This document shows, in pieces, positions 1-9,352 of a DNA stretch of 64,000 nucleotides (its first letter is position 1; every line of letters starts with the position of its first letter). The notes beneath the pieces are model-generated. The model did not search any database and was not told the DNA's origin. It saw nothing but the letters and a program-made list of their open reading frames with translations. Origin of the DNA: Rhodobacteraceae bacterium D3-12 (GTDB lineage: Bacteria > Pseudomonadota > Alphaproteobacteria > Rhodobacterales > Rhodobacteraceae); assembly GCA_025916135.1 (NCBI GenBank), contig CP104793.1, positions 3,472,001 to 3,536,000 of the forward strand. Reading direction: 5' to 3'. Both the position numbers and the translations under genes were made by a program.

Positions 1-141
1 GATGGTGATGGGCAACGGCGTCGACAGCGCTGAAAGAACATCGGTCTTGGCCTCCTCCACCGATTGCGCAGCAAGCGGCGCCGCGAGACTGAAGCTGACA
101 GCAAGGGAACAAAGCGGGAGGGCATAGGATCTTATGGCCAC
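1..141 (-). CDS. N-terminus of a secreted protein (partial)
   Basis: Only the first 47 codons are in the window; the gene runs off the left edge. I chose the GTG at 141 because a good ribosome-binding site (TGAGGAGAA) lies just upstream and no in-frame ATG fits better. The product opens with a typical Sec signal peptide: basic AIRSY start, hydrophobic core and an AAPLAAQS cleavage region. The mature start is acidic (VEEAKTDV). The family cannot be told from this fragment. It lies upstream of the ubiK-like gene on the same strand, with a 229-base gap (142-370) in which I see nothing but its own promoter region. Confidence 0.6.
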   Translation of the reverse strand, partial: MAIRSYALPLCSLAVSFSLAAPLAAQSVEEAKTDVLSALSTPLPITI

Positions 142-370
142 GGATAATTCTCCTCAGGGAACCAACAAAGTTAACGAAATATCGTTGGCCACAGTCTGAG
201 GGTTTCAGAGCCAAGGTTCAAGCGATCATCGTTGCGCAAACCCCGCCCTCTGCGCACGCTGCGTTCATAAATGCGCGTCGTCGAGAATCAGACACCGGCG
301 GCAGCCGGGAGTCAGCCCGATGTCACCCCCCCCTATTTCCGCTTTCTGCCAAAGGTTAACAGCAGCGGAA

Positions 371-619
371 TTACTTTGAGTCTTTCGCTTCCAGCGCGTC
401 GAGCCGGGCCTTCAACGCCGCGTTTTCTTCGCGGGCTTTCTGGGCCATGGTGCGCACCGCATCGAACTCTTCCCGGGTCACGAAATCACGGTCCGCCAGC
501 CAGCGATCCACCAGCGATTTCATCGCCGTCTCGGCCTCGTCCTTGGCCCCCTGTGCCACGCCCATCGCGTTGGTCATCAGATGAGAAATATCGTCTAGAA
601 TCTTGTTACGCGTCTGCAT
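371..619 (-). CDS. ubiK: UbiK-family accessory factor (BMFP domain)
   Basis: An 82-residue protein starting MQTRNKI, almost wholly helical and ending in a coiled coil rich in Ala, Glu and Lys (about residues 45-80). That is the size and make-up of the UbiK/YqiC family, trimeric accessory factors of aerobic ubiquinone synthesis at the membrane. I chose the ATG at 619, preceded by GGGAGAG, over a longer reading whose extra 55 residues overlap the lgt promoter and look non-coding. It is transcribed divergently from lgt across 94 bases. The family call rests on pattern recognition only. Confidence 0.75.
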   Translation of the reverse strand: MQTRNKILDDISHLMTNAMGVAQGAKDEAETAMKSLVDRWLADRDFVTREEFDAVRTMAQKAREENAALKARLDALEAKDSK

Positions 620-713
620 CGGACTCTCCCGCTTTACCTTGTCCCTATATGGGCATGGATCGCTGTAATCGCAAGCTTGACTTCCCCCATGAAACGTCGT
701 CACAACTCGCTTC

Positions 714-1601
714 ATGAGCGCGCTAATCCCCTTTCCAAACATCTCGCCGGACCTCTTCTCGTTCGAGCATTTCGGCATCACCATCGCCCTGCGCTGGTAT
801 GCCTTGGCCTATATCGCAGGCATCCTGATCGCATGGCGGTTAAGCATCGCGGCGCTCAAACGACAGGCGCTCTGGCGTGGCGAGCCACCCATGACCCCGG
901 CCCATGTCGAAGACCTGCTAACATGGATCATTCTCGGCGTGATCTTCGGTGGGCGGCTGGGCTATGTGCTCTTCTACCGGCCGGGCTATTACATTGAAAA
1001 CCCATCGGAAATCCTGATGGTCTGGCAGGGCGGCATGTCCTTTCACGGCGGCTTCCTCGGGGTGGTCGTGGCGGCGTGGCTGTTTACGCTGCGCCATAAG
1101 ATTCCCCGTCTTCCTGCGGCCGATACCATCGCCCTCGGCGTGCCTTGGGGGCTGTTTTTGGGTCGCATCGCGAACTTCATAAACGCCGAACTCTGGGGCC
1201 GTCCCACCGACCTGCCTTGGGGTGTCGCCTTCCCCGGCCAAGCCGCGCAAGACTGCCCCGGCGTGATTGGCCTCTGCGCCCGCCACCCCTCGCAACTTTA
1301 CGAGGCCGCCCTCGAAGGGTTGATCCTCGGTCTTATCATCCTCTGGCTGGTCTGGCGGCGTGGCGGTCTCAAGCGTCCCGGCCTGATCTCCGGCACCTTC
1401 TTTGCAGGCTACGGCTTGGCGCGTTTCATCGTTGAATTCGCCCGCCAGCCCGATGCCCAATTCGTCACCCAAGGCAACCCGCTTGGCCTCGCCTTCCATT
1501 TTGGCGGATACGGTCTCACCATGGGGCAAATCCTGTCGCTGCCGATGCTGGCGTTCGGCCTGTTCCTGATCCTGCGCGCGCGCCGTAGCCCTCTGGCATG
1601 A
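714..1601 (+). CDS. lgt: Prolipoprotein diacylglyceryl transferase
   Basis: A 295-residue inner-membrane enzyme with about seven hydrophobic segments. It transfers diacylglycerol from phosphatidylglycerol to the lipobox cysteine of prolipoproteins, the first step of lipoprotein maturation. The conserved HGGFLGV region (about residues 115-121) and the Lgt signature [14 protein letters not shown] (about residues 150-163) are both present, including the key His and Arg. Length is normal for alphaproteobacteria. The stop overlaps the start of the following methyltransferase gene (ATGA), so lgt, the methyltransferase and pgeF are probably one operon. Confidence 0.95.
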   Translation: MSALIPFPNISPDLFSFEHFGITIALRWYALAYIAGILIAWRLSIAALKRQALWRGEPPMTPAHVEDLLTWIILGVIFGGRLGYVLFYRPGYYIENPSEILMVWQGGMSFHGGFLGVVVAAWLFTLRHKIPRLPAADTIALGVPWGLFLGRIANFINAELWGRPTDLPWGVAFPGQAAQDCPGVIGLCARHPSQLYEAALEGLILGLIILWLVWRRGGLKRPGLISGTFFAGYGLARFIVEFARQPDAQFVTQGNPLGLAFHFGGYGLTMGQILSLPMLAFGLFLILRARRSPLA

Positions 1602-2659
1602 CACCACTTACCGACATCCTGAAGTCTCTGATCGCCACCCGCGGCCCGCTGCCCCTCTCGGACTATATGGCCGAGTGCCTGTTCCATCCGGAGCACGGAT
1701 ATTACGCCACCCGCGACCCCCTCGGCGCTGCCGGTGATTTTATCACTGCACCGGAAATTTCCCAAATGTTTGGGGAGCTTATCGGGTTGTCTCTGGCCCA
1801 GTCATGGATCGACCAAGGGGCGCCAAAGCCCTTCACACTGGCCGAGCTCGGCCCCGGTCGCGGCACCCTCATGGCCGACATCCTGCGCGCTACGCGCGGG
1901 GTTCCGGGCTTCCATGACGCCGCTCAAATCTGGCTGGTCGAAGCCTCGCCCACCCTGACCGAGATCCAGCGCGACACCCTAAAACCTCATGTCGTCAACT
2001 GGACCACCCAAACCGCCGACCTGCCCAACGCCCCGCTGTTTCTTGTCGCGAATGAGTTCTTTGACGCCCTTCCCATCCGTCAATTCCAACGCGCCGGCGC
2101 AGGCTGGAGCGAACGTGTCATCGGGCTGGAAAATGACGCCCTCACCTTCGGCCTGACAGGCGCCGAACCCCTTTCCGCGCTCGCTCATCGGCTCGCCGAC
2201 ACGCGCGACGGTGACGTGGTCGAACTCTGCCCCCAAGCCGCCCCCATCATCGCCCAGATCGGCGCAAGGATCGAAGCAAACGGCGGCGCAGCGCTCTTGA
2301 TCGACTATGGCGACTGGCGCTCTCTTGGTGATACCTTCCAAGCCCTGCACGATCACGCAGCAACCGCCCCCCTTGCCGCCCCCGGCACCGCCGACCTGAC
2401 CGCGCATGTCGACTTCGAAGCCCTCGCCACTGCCGCGCCCTGCGCGCATACCCGTCTCACCGGACAGGGGGTGTTTCTGGAACGGCTTGGCATCACTGCA
2501 CGCGCGCAAGCCCTCGCAACCAAGCTCAGCAATGATGCGCTCGACGCTCATATCGCCGCACATCGCCGCTTGACCCACCCCGAAGAAATGGGGACCTTGT
2601 TCAAGGTGCTGGGACTGTTCCCGCGCAAATCTGCCCCGCCACCGGGATTGGAAACATGA
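1598..2659 (+). CDS. Class I SAM-dependent methyltransferase (MidA/NDUFAF7 family)
   Basis: A 353-residue protein with the hallmarks of the DUF185/NDUFAF7 group: [15 protein letters not shown] near residue 47 and the SAM-binding [16 protein letters not shown] near residue 82. The mitochondrial member methylates an arginine of complex I subunit NDUFS2; a similar protein-methylation role in bacteria is inferred from the family, not visible here. It overlaps lgt upstream and pgeF downstream by four bases each, an arrangement common in Rhodobacterales. No unusual features. Confidence 0.9.
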   Translation: MTPLTDILKSLIATRGPLPLSDYMAECLFHPEHGYYATRDPLGAAGDFITAPEISQMFGELIGLSLAQSWIDQGAPKPFTLAELGPGRGTLMADILRATRGVPGFHDAAQIWLVEASPTLTEIQRDTLKPHVVNWTTQTADLPNAPLFLVANEFFDALPIRQFQRAGAGWSERVIGLENDALTFGLTGAEPLSALAHRLADTRDGDVVELCPQAAPIIAQIGARIEANGGAALLIDYGDWRSLGDTFQALHDHAATAPLAAPGTADLTAHVDFEALATAAPCAHTRLTGQGVFLERLGITARAQALATKLSNDALDAHIAAHRRLTHPEEMGTLFKVLGLFPRKSAPPPGLET

Positions 2660-3411
2660 CACTCCAACTGCTCACATCCAACCTTCTATCCCCTGTTAAA
2701 CACGGGTTTTTTACCCGCAAGGGCGGCTCGTCCTCGGGGATATTCCAAGGTCTCAACTGTGGCCCCGGCTCTTCCGACCAAACCCAGGCCGTCGCGATGA
2801 ACCGCGCCCGCGTGGCCGATGAAATGGGCGTCGCGCACGACCACCTCGTCTCGATTCATCAGGTGCATTCGCCCGATGTCGTCACGATCACCACGCCGCA
2901 AGATGCACAAACCCGCGCCGACGCAATGGTTACCGCGACCCCCGGCATCGCCCTCGGCATCCTGACCGCCGATTGTCAGCCGGTGCTCTTTGCCGATGCC
3001 AAGGCCGGCGTTGTCGGCGCGGCCCATGCCGGCTGGAAAGGCGCTCTCAACGGCGTTCTCGAAGCCACGCTCGACGCGATGGAGAAGCTCGGCGCCGATC
3101 GCGCCAACACCGCCGCCGTCATTGGCCCCTGCATCAGTCAGGCCGCCTATGAAGTCGGGCCCGAGTTCCTTGACAGCTTCATGGCTGAAGACGCCGACAA
3201 CAGCCGCTTCTTCGCCGGTGGCCAAGGCGACCGCGTGCAATTCGATCTTCCCGGTTTCGGCCTGCACCTTCTGCGCCAAGCCGGTGTCGGAAGCGCCGAA
3301 TGGACCCGCCATTGCACCTATGGCGATCCCGACAAGTTTTTCAGCTACCGCCGCACCACCCACAAAGGCGAAGCTGATTACGGTCGCCTGATCTCGGTCA
3401 TCCGTCTGTGA
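2656..3411 (+). CDS. pgeF: PgeF/YfiH-family (LACC1-like) multicopper-site purine phosphorylase or oxidase
   Basis: A 251-residue protein of the DUF152 family. The metal-site motifs are all visible: HQVHSPDVV (about residue 71), TADCQPVLFAD (about 104) and AAHAGWKG (about 119), giving the His-Cys-His set. Members have been described as polyphenol oxidase, purine nucleoside phosphorylase/adenosine deaminase, and (E. coli PgeF) an editing factor for peptidoglycan precursors. Which activity applies here cannot be read from sequence. It is the last gene of the lgt operon; 272 bases without a clear gene follow. Confidence 0.9.
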   Translation: MTLQLLTSNLLSPVKHGFFTRKGGSSSGIFQGLNCGPGSSDQTQAVAMNRARVADEMGVAHDHLVSIHQVHSPDVVTITTPQDAQTRADAMVTATPGIALGILTADCQPVLFADAKAGVVGAAHAGWKGALNGVLEATLDAMEKLGADRANTAAVIGPCISQAAYEVGPEFLDSFMAEDADNSRFFAGGQGDRVQFDLPGFGLHLLRQAGVGSAEWTRHCTYGDPDKFFSYRRTTHKGEADYGRLISVIRL

Positions 3412-3683
3412 TTCTGGCCGAATTGCGGCCCAACCTCGCCCACGGATCGCCTTAATCTGGCGGAAACAATCGTCCTATTCTGCGCGTATTGGTGAAATGG
3501 ACATCTCTTTTTCAAATACTTTCAGCATCTTAACATTGCGGCACGACCGCCCTATTCCGCGGCATTAGCGTCCTGAACCGGCACCAACTATTTTCGTAAA
3601 AGTCAAAACATCGCCTCAAAGCTACGTCATCTTTGTTTCCAACGAGGCAACAAATCGATGCGGCAAACGCAGGAGACGAACCC

Positions 3684-3833
3684 ATGAAACCCAAGACGCA
3701 AAAACGCTGGATCAAATCCATCCTCAAGACCGCGCAGGAAGAAACACCCGCCCTGCCATGGCAACGCGGCTCCCGCCGCGCACGCCTTGTTGCCACGCGC
3801 AAAACAAATTCCCTCCAGGCCAAAACGGCCTGA
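3684..3833 (+). CDS. Small basic conserved protein, 49 aa
   Basis: A short ORF starting MKPKTQKRWIKSIL after a strong ribosome-binding site (AGGAGACGAACCC-ATG). It is strongly basic, with a predicted amphipathic N-terminal helix and a PWQRGSRRAR motif near the middle. I recall similar 45-50 aa Rhodobacterales proteins ending in an Arg/Ala-rich stretch, but no function is known to me. It is a single-gene unit: a well-formed terminator lies 70 bases downstream. The start 51 bases upstream that would lengthen it has no ribosome-binding site. Confidence 0.65.
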   Translation: MKPKTQKRWIKSILKTAQEETPALPWQRGSRRARLVATRKTNSLQAKTA

Positions 3834-3903
3834 CCTCCCCCCGGCGCTTCTCCAGGGCGCCAACCGGTCCCCTTCCAGGACCATCCGTACATGCGTAAAC
3901 ACG

Positions 3904-3935
3904 CCGGGTCGCCAAGTTGGTGGCCCGGTTTTTTT
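3904..3935 (+). terminator. Rho-independent terminator after the 49-aa gene
   Basis: An 11-bp stem (CCGGGTCGCCA paired with TGGTGGCCCGG, two G-T wobbles) with a 3-base loop, followed directly by seven T residues on the plus strand. Confidence 0.85.
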
Positions 3936-4160
3936 GTGCCGCCTCTGCCGCTTTCGAATCGAAATATGGCAGCGACAGCCATGGTGCGGAAACAATCCAG
4001 CGGACCTCGCGGGATTGATCTCAGTTGCTCCATCAATGTTGGTAATACTTTGACAATCCCCGCTCAATTACGTCATTTTGGCCATAACGTAACCATCAAG
4101 TCCTTCTGTCGTTGTCGGTGGGGGCCGGCGCGGATGTGACAAAGCTGAAAGGCCTTGCAC

Positions 4161-4931
4161 ATGACATCCCCTCTCAGGGTTCCCTCCGAACCTGATCAAC
4201 TCTCTCATCCCTCCGCCGCATTACCGGCGCAACCTCGGCGTAAAACTCTCATGCGCAAATACGAGGTTGCGTCACTGGGCAAAGGTGGGCGCGTGTCTTA
4301 CTCCGACCATGTCGCTCCCGCCTCTATTGCGTTTGAATCGGCTTTTGCCGCCTTCGCGCGTGGCACCATGATTTCTACCGTGAATGGGCCTTGCGCCGTC
4401 GAAGACCTCGCCCCCGGGGCATTGCTCGAAACGCAAGAGGGCATCGCCCAGCCCATTCTCTGGATCGGGCGTATGATGCTTGTGCCAACAGCTCCGGTTC
4501 ATACCCCGGCTCAGCTAAAGCTAACCCGTATCATGGCCGACAGCTTCGGCCTCGCCCGTCCTATGCCTGATCTGCTGCTTGGCCATGCCTCCCGCCTTGC
4601 GCGAAGCCCTGCGGAACTGCGCGAATACGCGCTGCAAACGACTGTGCTCACCCCGCCACACGCTTTCATCGACGGCGTCAACGTGATCGAGATCACCCCC
4701 TCCCCGATTGCGCTCTATCACATCGGCCTTGGTCGTCACGCCATCCTGAATGCAGCTGGCCTCGACGTAGAAAGCTTCCATCCGGGCCTGACACTCCTGC
4801 GTGAGATGGGCCATAATGCGCGGGCGCTCTTTTTGTCGCTTTTTCCACATATCAAAAGCGAAGACGGCTTCGGCTCGCTTTGTCAGCCCCGCGCCGGTGC
4901 TGGTACACTGGATCAACTGAGCTTGCCCTAA
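4161..4931 (+). CDS. Hint (Hedgehog/intein)-domain protein
   Basis: About 256 residues. The block starting AFARGTMIST near residue 63, followed by VEDLAPGALLETQEG and ILWIG, is the start of a Hint domain of the type common in Rhodobacterales. The closing motifs TPPHAFIDGVNVIEI and LYHIGLGRHAILNAAGL also fit. In active Hint domains the first residue is Cys (CF-x-x-GT); here it is Ala, so self-cleavage is doubtful. I prefer the ATG at 4161 to the TTG six bases earlier. It converges on the AEC gene with 15 bases between the two stops. Confidence 0.8.
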   Translation: MTSPLRVPSEPDQLSHPSAALPAQPRRKTLMRKYEVASLGKGGRVSYSDHVAPASIAFESAFAAFARGTMISTVNGPCAVEDLAPGALLETQEGIAQPILWIGRMMLVPTAPVHTPAQLKLTRIMADSFGLARPMPDLLLGHASRLARSPAELREYALQTTVLTPPHAFIDGVNVIEITPSPIALYHIGLGRHAILNAAGLDVESFHPGLTLLREMGHNARALFLSLFPHIKSEDGFGSLCQPRAGAGTLDQLSLP

Positions 4932-4946
4932 AACCCGCCTCGCGGT

Positions 4947-5876
4947 TTACGACAGGACGCCCAGCCAAACCCAGACTGTGAACACCGACAAAGCAGTGCC
5001 CAACAGCACGCTTGACGCGGCCACGCGTTGCCCACGCCCATAAAGCGAGGCAAACACATAGATGTTGATCCCCGGCGCCATCGACGCGGTCAACACGGCA
5101 GAGCGGAAAGCACCTTTGCTCAATCCCGTTGCCGTTCCCATCAGCCAAACGACCGATGGATGCAAAACAAGCGCCGCGAAGCAAACATAGGCGATCACTT
5201 TCATGTCGCCTTGCGGGCGGTATCGAAACATCACCCCGCCCATCCCGAACAACGCCACCGGCAGCGCTGCGCGCGTCAGCAATTCGACCGCGCTCATAAC
5301 CAGATCCGGCACCGGCACAGCCAACAGGTTGACCGCAAATCCCAAGGTAATCCCAAGGATCAGCGCGTTGCGAAACATCGCCTTGAGCACAGTTCCCGGC
5401 AGCTTGGCCATGGACTGCCCTCGCGCCCGCACGATCTCCATCGCGGTAATCCCGATACCATAGCAAATTGGCGAATGGATCGCGACAATGGCATAGTTCG
5501 GGCCCAAAGCATCGGCGCCAAACGCCCGCTCCGTAATCGGCAACCCCAGCATCAGAGAGTTAGCAAACAGACAGCCAAAGCCGATGGCGACCGCATCCTC
5601 CCATTCGCGCTTAAAGAGATAGCGCGCCCCGATCAGCCCGAAGCTGAAACTTACGATCGACCCGGTGTAAAAGCTCACCAACAAAGCCGCGTCGAAGTTC
5701 GCCCCAAGGTCAAGCGTCGCAATCGCCTTGAACAGCAGCACCGGAAAAACGAGGTTCTGCGTAAAGCGCATCAACCCATCAATGTCGCGTTCGCTCAAAA
5801 TTTCGCGCCACACGGCGGCATAGCCGAACCCGATAACCAGAAAAACGGGAAGGATCACGTTCAGCAACGCTTGCAT
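4947..5876 (-). CDS. AEC-family (auxin efflux carrier) transporter
   Basis: A 309-residue integral membrane protein with about ten hydrophobic helices, starting MQALLNVILPVFLVIGFGYA. The layout and the internal GxPI and NALILG-like motifs fit the AEC family, which exports organic acids or other small anions in bacteria. Substrate unknown. It stands alone on the minus strand, 50 bases from the end of the MBL hydrolase gene, so it may be read from the same transcript. Confidence 0.85.
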   Translation of the reverse strand: MQALLNVILPVFLVIGFGYAAVWREILSERDIDGLMRFTQNLVFPVLLFKAIATLDLGANFDAALLVSFYTGSIVSFSFGLIGARYLFKREWEDAVAIGFGCLFANSLMLGLPITERAFGADALGPNYAIVAIHSPICYGIGITAMEIVRARGQSMAKLPGTVLKAMFRNALILGITLGFAVNLLAVPVPDLVMSAVELLTRAALPVALFGMGGVMFRYRPQGDMKVIAYVCFAALVLHPSVVWLMGTATGLSKGAFRSAVLTASMAPGINIYVFASLYGRGQRVAASSVLLGTALSVFTVWVWLGVLS

Positions 5877-5926
5877 CGCTCAAACCTTTCCGTTTGTTGC
5901 TTGGCACCGATGCGGCTCGGTCCGGC

Positions 5927-6724
5927 TCATTCCGGAAAGCTCAACACCATGCCATCAAAGGCAGGTGTGATGTGGTCCGGCGTTTCTGCTTCGAGCGTGT
6001 CGTAATCAAGATCGATATGCATGTTGGTCAGCACCGCGCGTTTCGGGGCCGCCCGCGCAATCCATTCCAATGAGTTCGCCAAATGCGAATGGGTCGGGTG
6101 CGGATCGCGGCGCAACGTATCGAGGATCCAGCATTCCAGCCCTTCTACAGCGCGCCACGCCTCTTCTGTCATCTCGGCCACATCGGGCAAATAGGCCAAG
6201 TCACCGATCCGAAAACCCAGCGCATCAATTGATCCATGCCCCACTTTGAACGGCTGAAAGGTAATCGCACCGCCAGCCCCCTCGATCACCACATCACCAC
6301 GGATGGTGTGCATATTCAGGATCGGCGGATAGGGGCTGTCTTCGGGTTGCACAAAGGCATAGCCAAAGCGTGAAAACAGATCGTTCTGCGTGTCGCCATC
6401 GGCCCAGACATCCAAGCGCTTGCGCATGTTGAACACGATCATGCGCAAATCATCCAACCCGTGCACATGGTCCGCATGGCTATGGGTCCAGACCACACCA
6501 TCCAGCGCGCCAACCTCCGCGTCAAGCAATTGCGAGCGCAAATCGGGCGAGGTGTCGATCAATACCCGCGTTGTGCCGTCATCGGTGATCCGCTCTACCA
6601 GCATCGAACACCGCTGGCGCCGGTTCTTGGGGTTGGTCGGGTCGCAATCGCCCCAATGCCCGCCCAATCGCGGCACCCCACCGGACGAGCCACAGCCAAG
6701 AATGGTAAACCGCATCTCTCCCAT
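5927..6724 (-). CDS. PhnP-like metallo-beta-lactamase-fold hydrolase
   Basis: A 265-residue MBL-fold enzyme. It has the opening GCGSSGGVPRLGGHWG, the zinc motif THSHADHVHGLDD near residue 79 and a late HSHLANSLEW. This set is typical of PhnP-type phosphodiesterases and the family commonly found next to tatD in alphaproteobacteria. The start overlaps the tatD stop by one base (TAATG). An alternative start three codons later (MRFTILG) is equally possible because GGGAGAG lies just ahead of it. No phn genes are nearby, so a role in phosphonate use is not implied. Confidence 0.85.
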   Translation of the reverse strand: MGEMRFTILGCGSSGGVPRLGGHWGDCDPTNPKNRRQRCSMLVERITDDGTTRVLIDTSPDLRSQLLDAEVGALDGVVWTHSHADHVHGLDDLRMIVFNMRKRLDVWADGDTQNDLFSRFGYAFVQPEDSPYPPILNMHTIRGDVVIEGAGGAITFQPFKVGHGSIDALGFRIGDLAYLPDVAEMTEEAWRAVEGLECWILDTLRRDPHPTHSHLANSLEWIARAAPKRAVLTNMHIDLDYDTLEAETPDHITPAFDGMVLSFPE

Positions 6725-7533
6725 TACGCTGCCACCTCATAAGCCGCGGCTTTCCAGAACAAGCGCTCGAAATTTACCTCGGTCTGGGCGGCAAAGTCGG
6801 CGTAATCCATGCCAAACACCTCAGCCCCCACTTTCGCCGTATGTGCGGTATACGCTGGCTCGTTGCGTTTGCCGCGATAGGGTGGCGGCGCAAGGTATGG
6901 CGCATCGGTTTCCACCAAAATCCGCTCCACCGGCGTGGCGGCAAAGATGTCGCGCACCTCTTGGCTTTTCGGGAAGGTCGCGATCCCCGACATCGACAGG
7001 TAAAATCCAAGTTCCAGCGCCACACGCGCAAGCTCTGGCCCAGACGAGTAGCAATGCATAACACAACCATACGCGCCTTTGCCGTGCTCTTCGCTCAGAA
7101 TGCGTGCCATATCTTCATCCGCCGCGCGGGAATGGATTATCAACGGCAACTTCGTGCGCCGCGCAGCTTCGATATGCAGCAAAAGGCTCTCTTGCTGCAC
7201 CGTCGCGCTTTCGGCGGTATAGTGGTAATCCAGCCCGGTTTCCCCAATGCCGACAAATTTCGGATGCTGTGCCAGCGCGACAAGCTCCTCAACCGACGCC
7301 ATAGGCTCTTCTGCTGCACTCATAGGGTGGGTGCCTGCGGCAAAGAAAACCGGCTCATGCGCGTCCGCAATCGCGCGCACCTGCGGCACGTTCCTAAGCC
7401 GCGTGCAGATCGTTACCATCCGCGCAACGCCCGCCTCTGCCGCTCTTGCAATCAACGCATCATGCTCGCCATCGAAATCCGGGAAATCGAGGTGGCAATG
7501 GCTATCGGTAATTTGGACAGTATCGCTCATCAA
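6724..7533 (-). CDS. tatD: TatD-family metal-dependent DNase/hydrolase
   Basis: 269 residues with the full TatD metal-site set: DSHCHLDFPDF at residue 9, GETGLDYHY at about 97, IHSRAAD at about 132, the HCYSSG block at about 160 and VETDAPYLAPPPYRGKRNEP at about 207. TatD proteins are 3'-5' exonucleases involved in DNA repair and RNA quality control. It follows holB by 20 bases and overlaps the MBL gene, forming the run dacA-tmk-holB-tatD-MBL usual for this order. Confidence 0.93.
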   Translation of the reverse strand: MMSDTVQITDSHCHLDFPDFDGEHDALIARAAEAGVARMVTICTRLRNVPQVRAIADAHEPVFFAAGTHPMSAAEEPMASVEELVALAQHPKFVGIGETGLDYHYTAESATVQQESLLLHIEAARRTKLPLIIHSRAADEDMARILSEEHGKGAYGCVMHCYSSGPELARVALELGFYLSMSGIATFPKSQEVRDIFAATPVERILVETDAPYLAPPPYRGKRNEPAYTAHTAKVGAEVFGMDYADFAAQTEVNFERLFWKAAAYEVAA

Positions 7534-7553
7534 TGGGCTCCGTCGGGCGGCGC

Positions 7554-8714
7554 TTATCCCGCGGCCCTTTCTCGTATTTTGAACAGGGTATCAAGGATCA
7601 GGGCCGAAGCGTCAAGATTGACCGCCCGACCATGACGCATCCGCTGCCCCAACTCTTCTTCCAACTCGGCCCAGCGCCGTGCTTGCCACGCATTCGGAGC
7701 CAGCCGCGCGAAAAGTTTCGCCTCGCCATTGGCGGCCTCTGGCGTTGGCGCAACCCCCATCGCACCACTCCGCGCCATTCGCGCCAAAAACGTCTCGATC
7801 AGCCCGATCAACAGATCGAGCTTCGTCTCCGCGCCCCGCCCCGCCGCCGCATCCGCGACCGCCATCGCGCGCGGTCTGTCAAGGTTCGGCAAATCCGCCA
7901 ACAATCGCACCAACTCAGAATAGATCGCCAACCCACCAAGATTGATCAGCCGCACCGCCTCACCCACCGACCCAGCAGAAAGCGCCGCCAGCGCCGCCTC
8001 CTGCCCCGGTTCCGGCGCAATGCCGGCCTGGGTCAACGCACGCGCCAGATCATCAGGCGCAAGCGCCCCAAGCCGCAATTCGCGACAGCGCGACCGGATC
8101 GTCGGCAAAAGCCGCGATGGTTGGTGCGCAATCAACAACAGTATCGTGCGTGCTGGCGGCTCCTCCAACATTTTCAACAAGGCGTTTGCCGCCGCCGTGT
8201 TCATCTCGTCCGCGGCGTCAACGATCACCACGCGGCGGCCGCCCTCTGTCGCCGACAACGATAGAAACGAAGTCAATTCGCGGATTTCCGATACCCGGAT
8301 TTCCTGAGAGAACTTGCCATCAAGAAAATTCTTGTGACGGTCATTTTCGCTCGTTCCCGACCCGCCCCGCCGGATCAACTTCAGCCCCGGCTCTGACCTT
8401 GCCGCGATCCGCCGTGCCACAGGGTGTTCCGGGTCGATGCGCAGAGTTGATGGTTTCTCTGGCGCATCGCCAAACAGGCTTGGCCCATCATTTGCATCCG
8501 GTGTGGCCAACAAAAACCGCGCAATGCTCCACGCCAGCGACGCCTTACCCACTCCGCGCGGCCCGGTCAGCAACCAACCGTGATGCAACCGCCCTGCATT
8601 GAACACTTCCAGAAACTTACGCTCTGCCTCTGCCTGCCCGAATACCTCTACCGTGTCGCGCGGGTGCGGAGCCCCAGCAATCCGGTCCGGCTCAGGCTGC
8701 TCTGCATCACTCAT
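7554..8714 (-). CDS. holB: DNA polymerase III subunit delta prime
   Basis: 386 residues with an AAA+ fold. The Walker A region is LTGPRGVGKASLAWS near residue 49, and the sensor and Walker B area reads VVIVDAADEMNTAAANALLKMLEEPP near residues 162-187, typical of delta prime. It acts in the clamp loader that puts the beta clamp on DNA. It overlaps tmk by four bases upstream, the usual tmk-holB pairing. It was chosen over dnaX because of this context and its length. Confidence 0.93.
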   Translation of the reverse strand: MSDAEQPEPDRIAGAPHPRDTVEVFGQAEAERKFLEVFNAGRLHHGWLLTGPRGVGKASLAWSIARFLLATPDANDGPSLFGDAPEKPSTLRIDPEHPVARRIAARSEPGLKLIRRGGSGTSENDRHKNFLDGKFSQEIRVSEIRELTSFLSLSATEGGRRVVIVDAADEMNTAAANALLKMLEEPPARTILLLIAHQPSRLLPTIRSRCRELRLGALAPDDLARALTQAGIAPEPGQEAALAALSAGSVGEAVRLINLGGLAIYSELVRLLADLPNLDRPRAMAVADAAAGRGAETKLDLLIGLIETFLARMARSGAMGVAPTPEAANGEAKLFARLAPNAWQARRWAELEEELGQRMRHGRAVNLDASALILDTLFKIRERAAG

Positions 8715-9352
8715 TGCAGATGCTCCAGCACCGCCTGCGCCACATCTTCGGCTACTGCGTCAATAGAACGTCCCGCATCAATGATTGAAAACCGCGTCGG
8801 GAATTCTTCGGCCAACGCCAGAAACCCCTGGCGCATCTTGACCTGAAGACCGGCTCCGAAATCCTCGAACCGCTCTTCTACAGTTTCGCGCGCTTTGGCC
8901 CGTGAGTGCCCGACCTCCGGGTCCATGTCGAACAAAAGGGTGAGGTCCGCTTCGACCCCGATCATCAGATCGTGAAGCGCATCTACCTTGGAGCGCAAAT
9001 TTCCCCGGCTTAGCCCCTGATACATTCGCGTGCTGTCAACAAACCGATCGCAGATCACCACTTTGCCCGCGCCCAATGCTGGGCGTATCGTGCGTTCCAA
9101 ATGATCGCGCCGCGCCGCTGTGAACAGCAATAATTCGGTTTCGGCCGACCACCGATCTGGGTCGCCCTCAAGCACCAAAGCGCGAATTTCCTCAGCCCCC
9201 GGCGATCCACCCGGCTCGCGTGTCAAAACGACGTCAAAACCACGCGCCTGCAATTGCTCGGCCAATAGACGGGCCTGAGTCGACTTTCCCGATCCGTCGA
9301 TGCCTTCCAAAGTGATGAAGCGCCCGTTTGGGCTGCTGTCCGTGCTGCTCAA
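8711..9352 (-). CDS. tmk: Thymidylate kinase
   Basis: 213 residues. The P-loop LEGIDGSGKSTQARLL lies at about residue 15, followed by LTREPGGSPGAE at about 41 and the DRFVDSTRMYQG block at about 100. It phosphorylates dTMP to dTDP. The start overlaps the stop of the upstream D,D-carboxypeptidase gene by four bases (ATGA), and the stop overlaps holB. Confidence 0.95.
   Translation of the reverse strand: MSSTDSSPNGRFITLEGIDGSGKSTQARLLAEQLQARGFDVVLTREPGGSPGAEEIRALVLEGDPDRWSAETELLLFTAARRDHLERTIRPALGAGKVVICDRFVDSTRMYQGLSRGNLRSKVDALHDLMIGVEADLTLLFDMDPEVGHSRAKARETVEERFEDFGAGLQVKMRQGFLALAEEFPTRFSIIDAGRSIDAVAEDVAQAVLEHLQ

Noticed and set aside
918-1607. Long open frame on the minus strand inside lgt
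   Set aside because: lgt motifs are unmistakable on the plus strand; the antisense frame is a GC-bias shadow.
5028-6005. 325-codon plus-strand frame opposite the AEC gene
   Set aside because: Extremely Arg/His/Gln-rich product, no ribosome-binding site, and the minus-strand carrier is a clear family member.
7533-8264. Plus-strand frame opposite holB
   Set aside because: Arg-rich shadow of a GC-rich gene; holB motifs are on the other strand.
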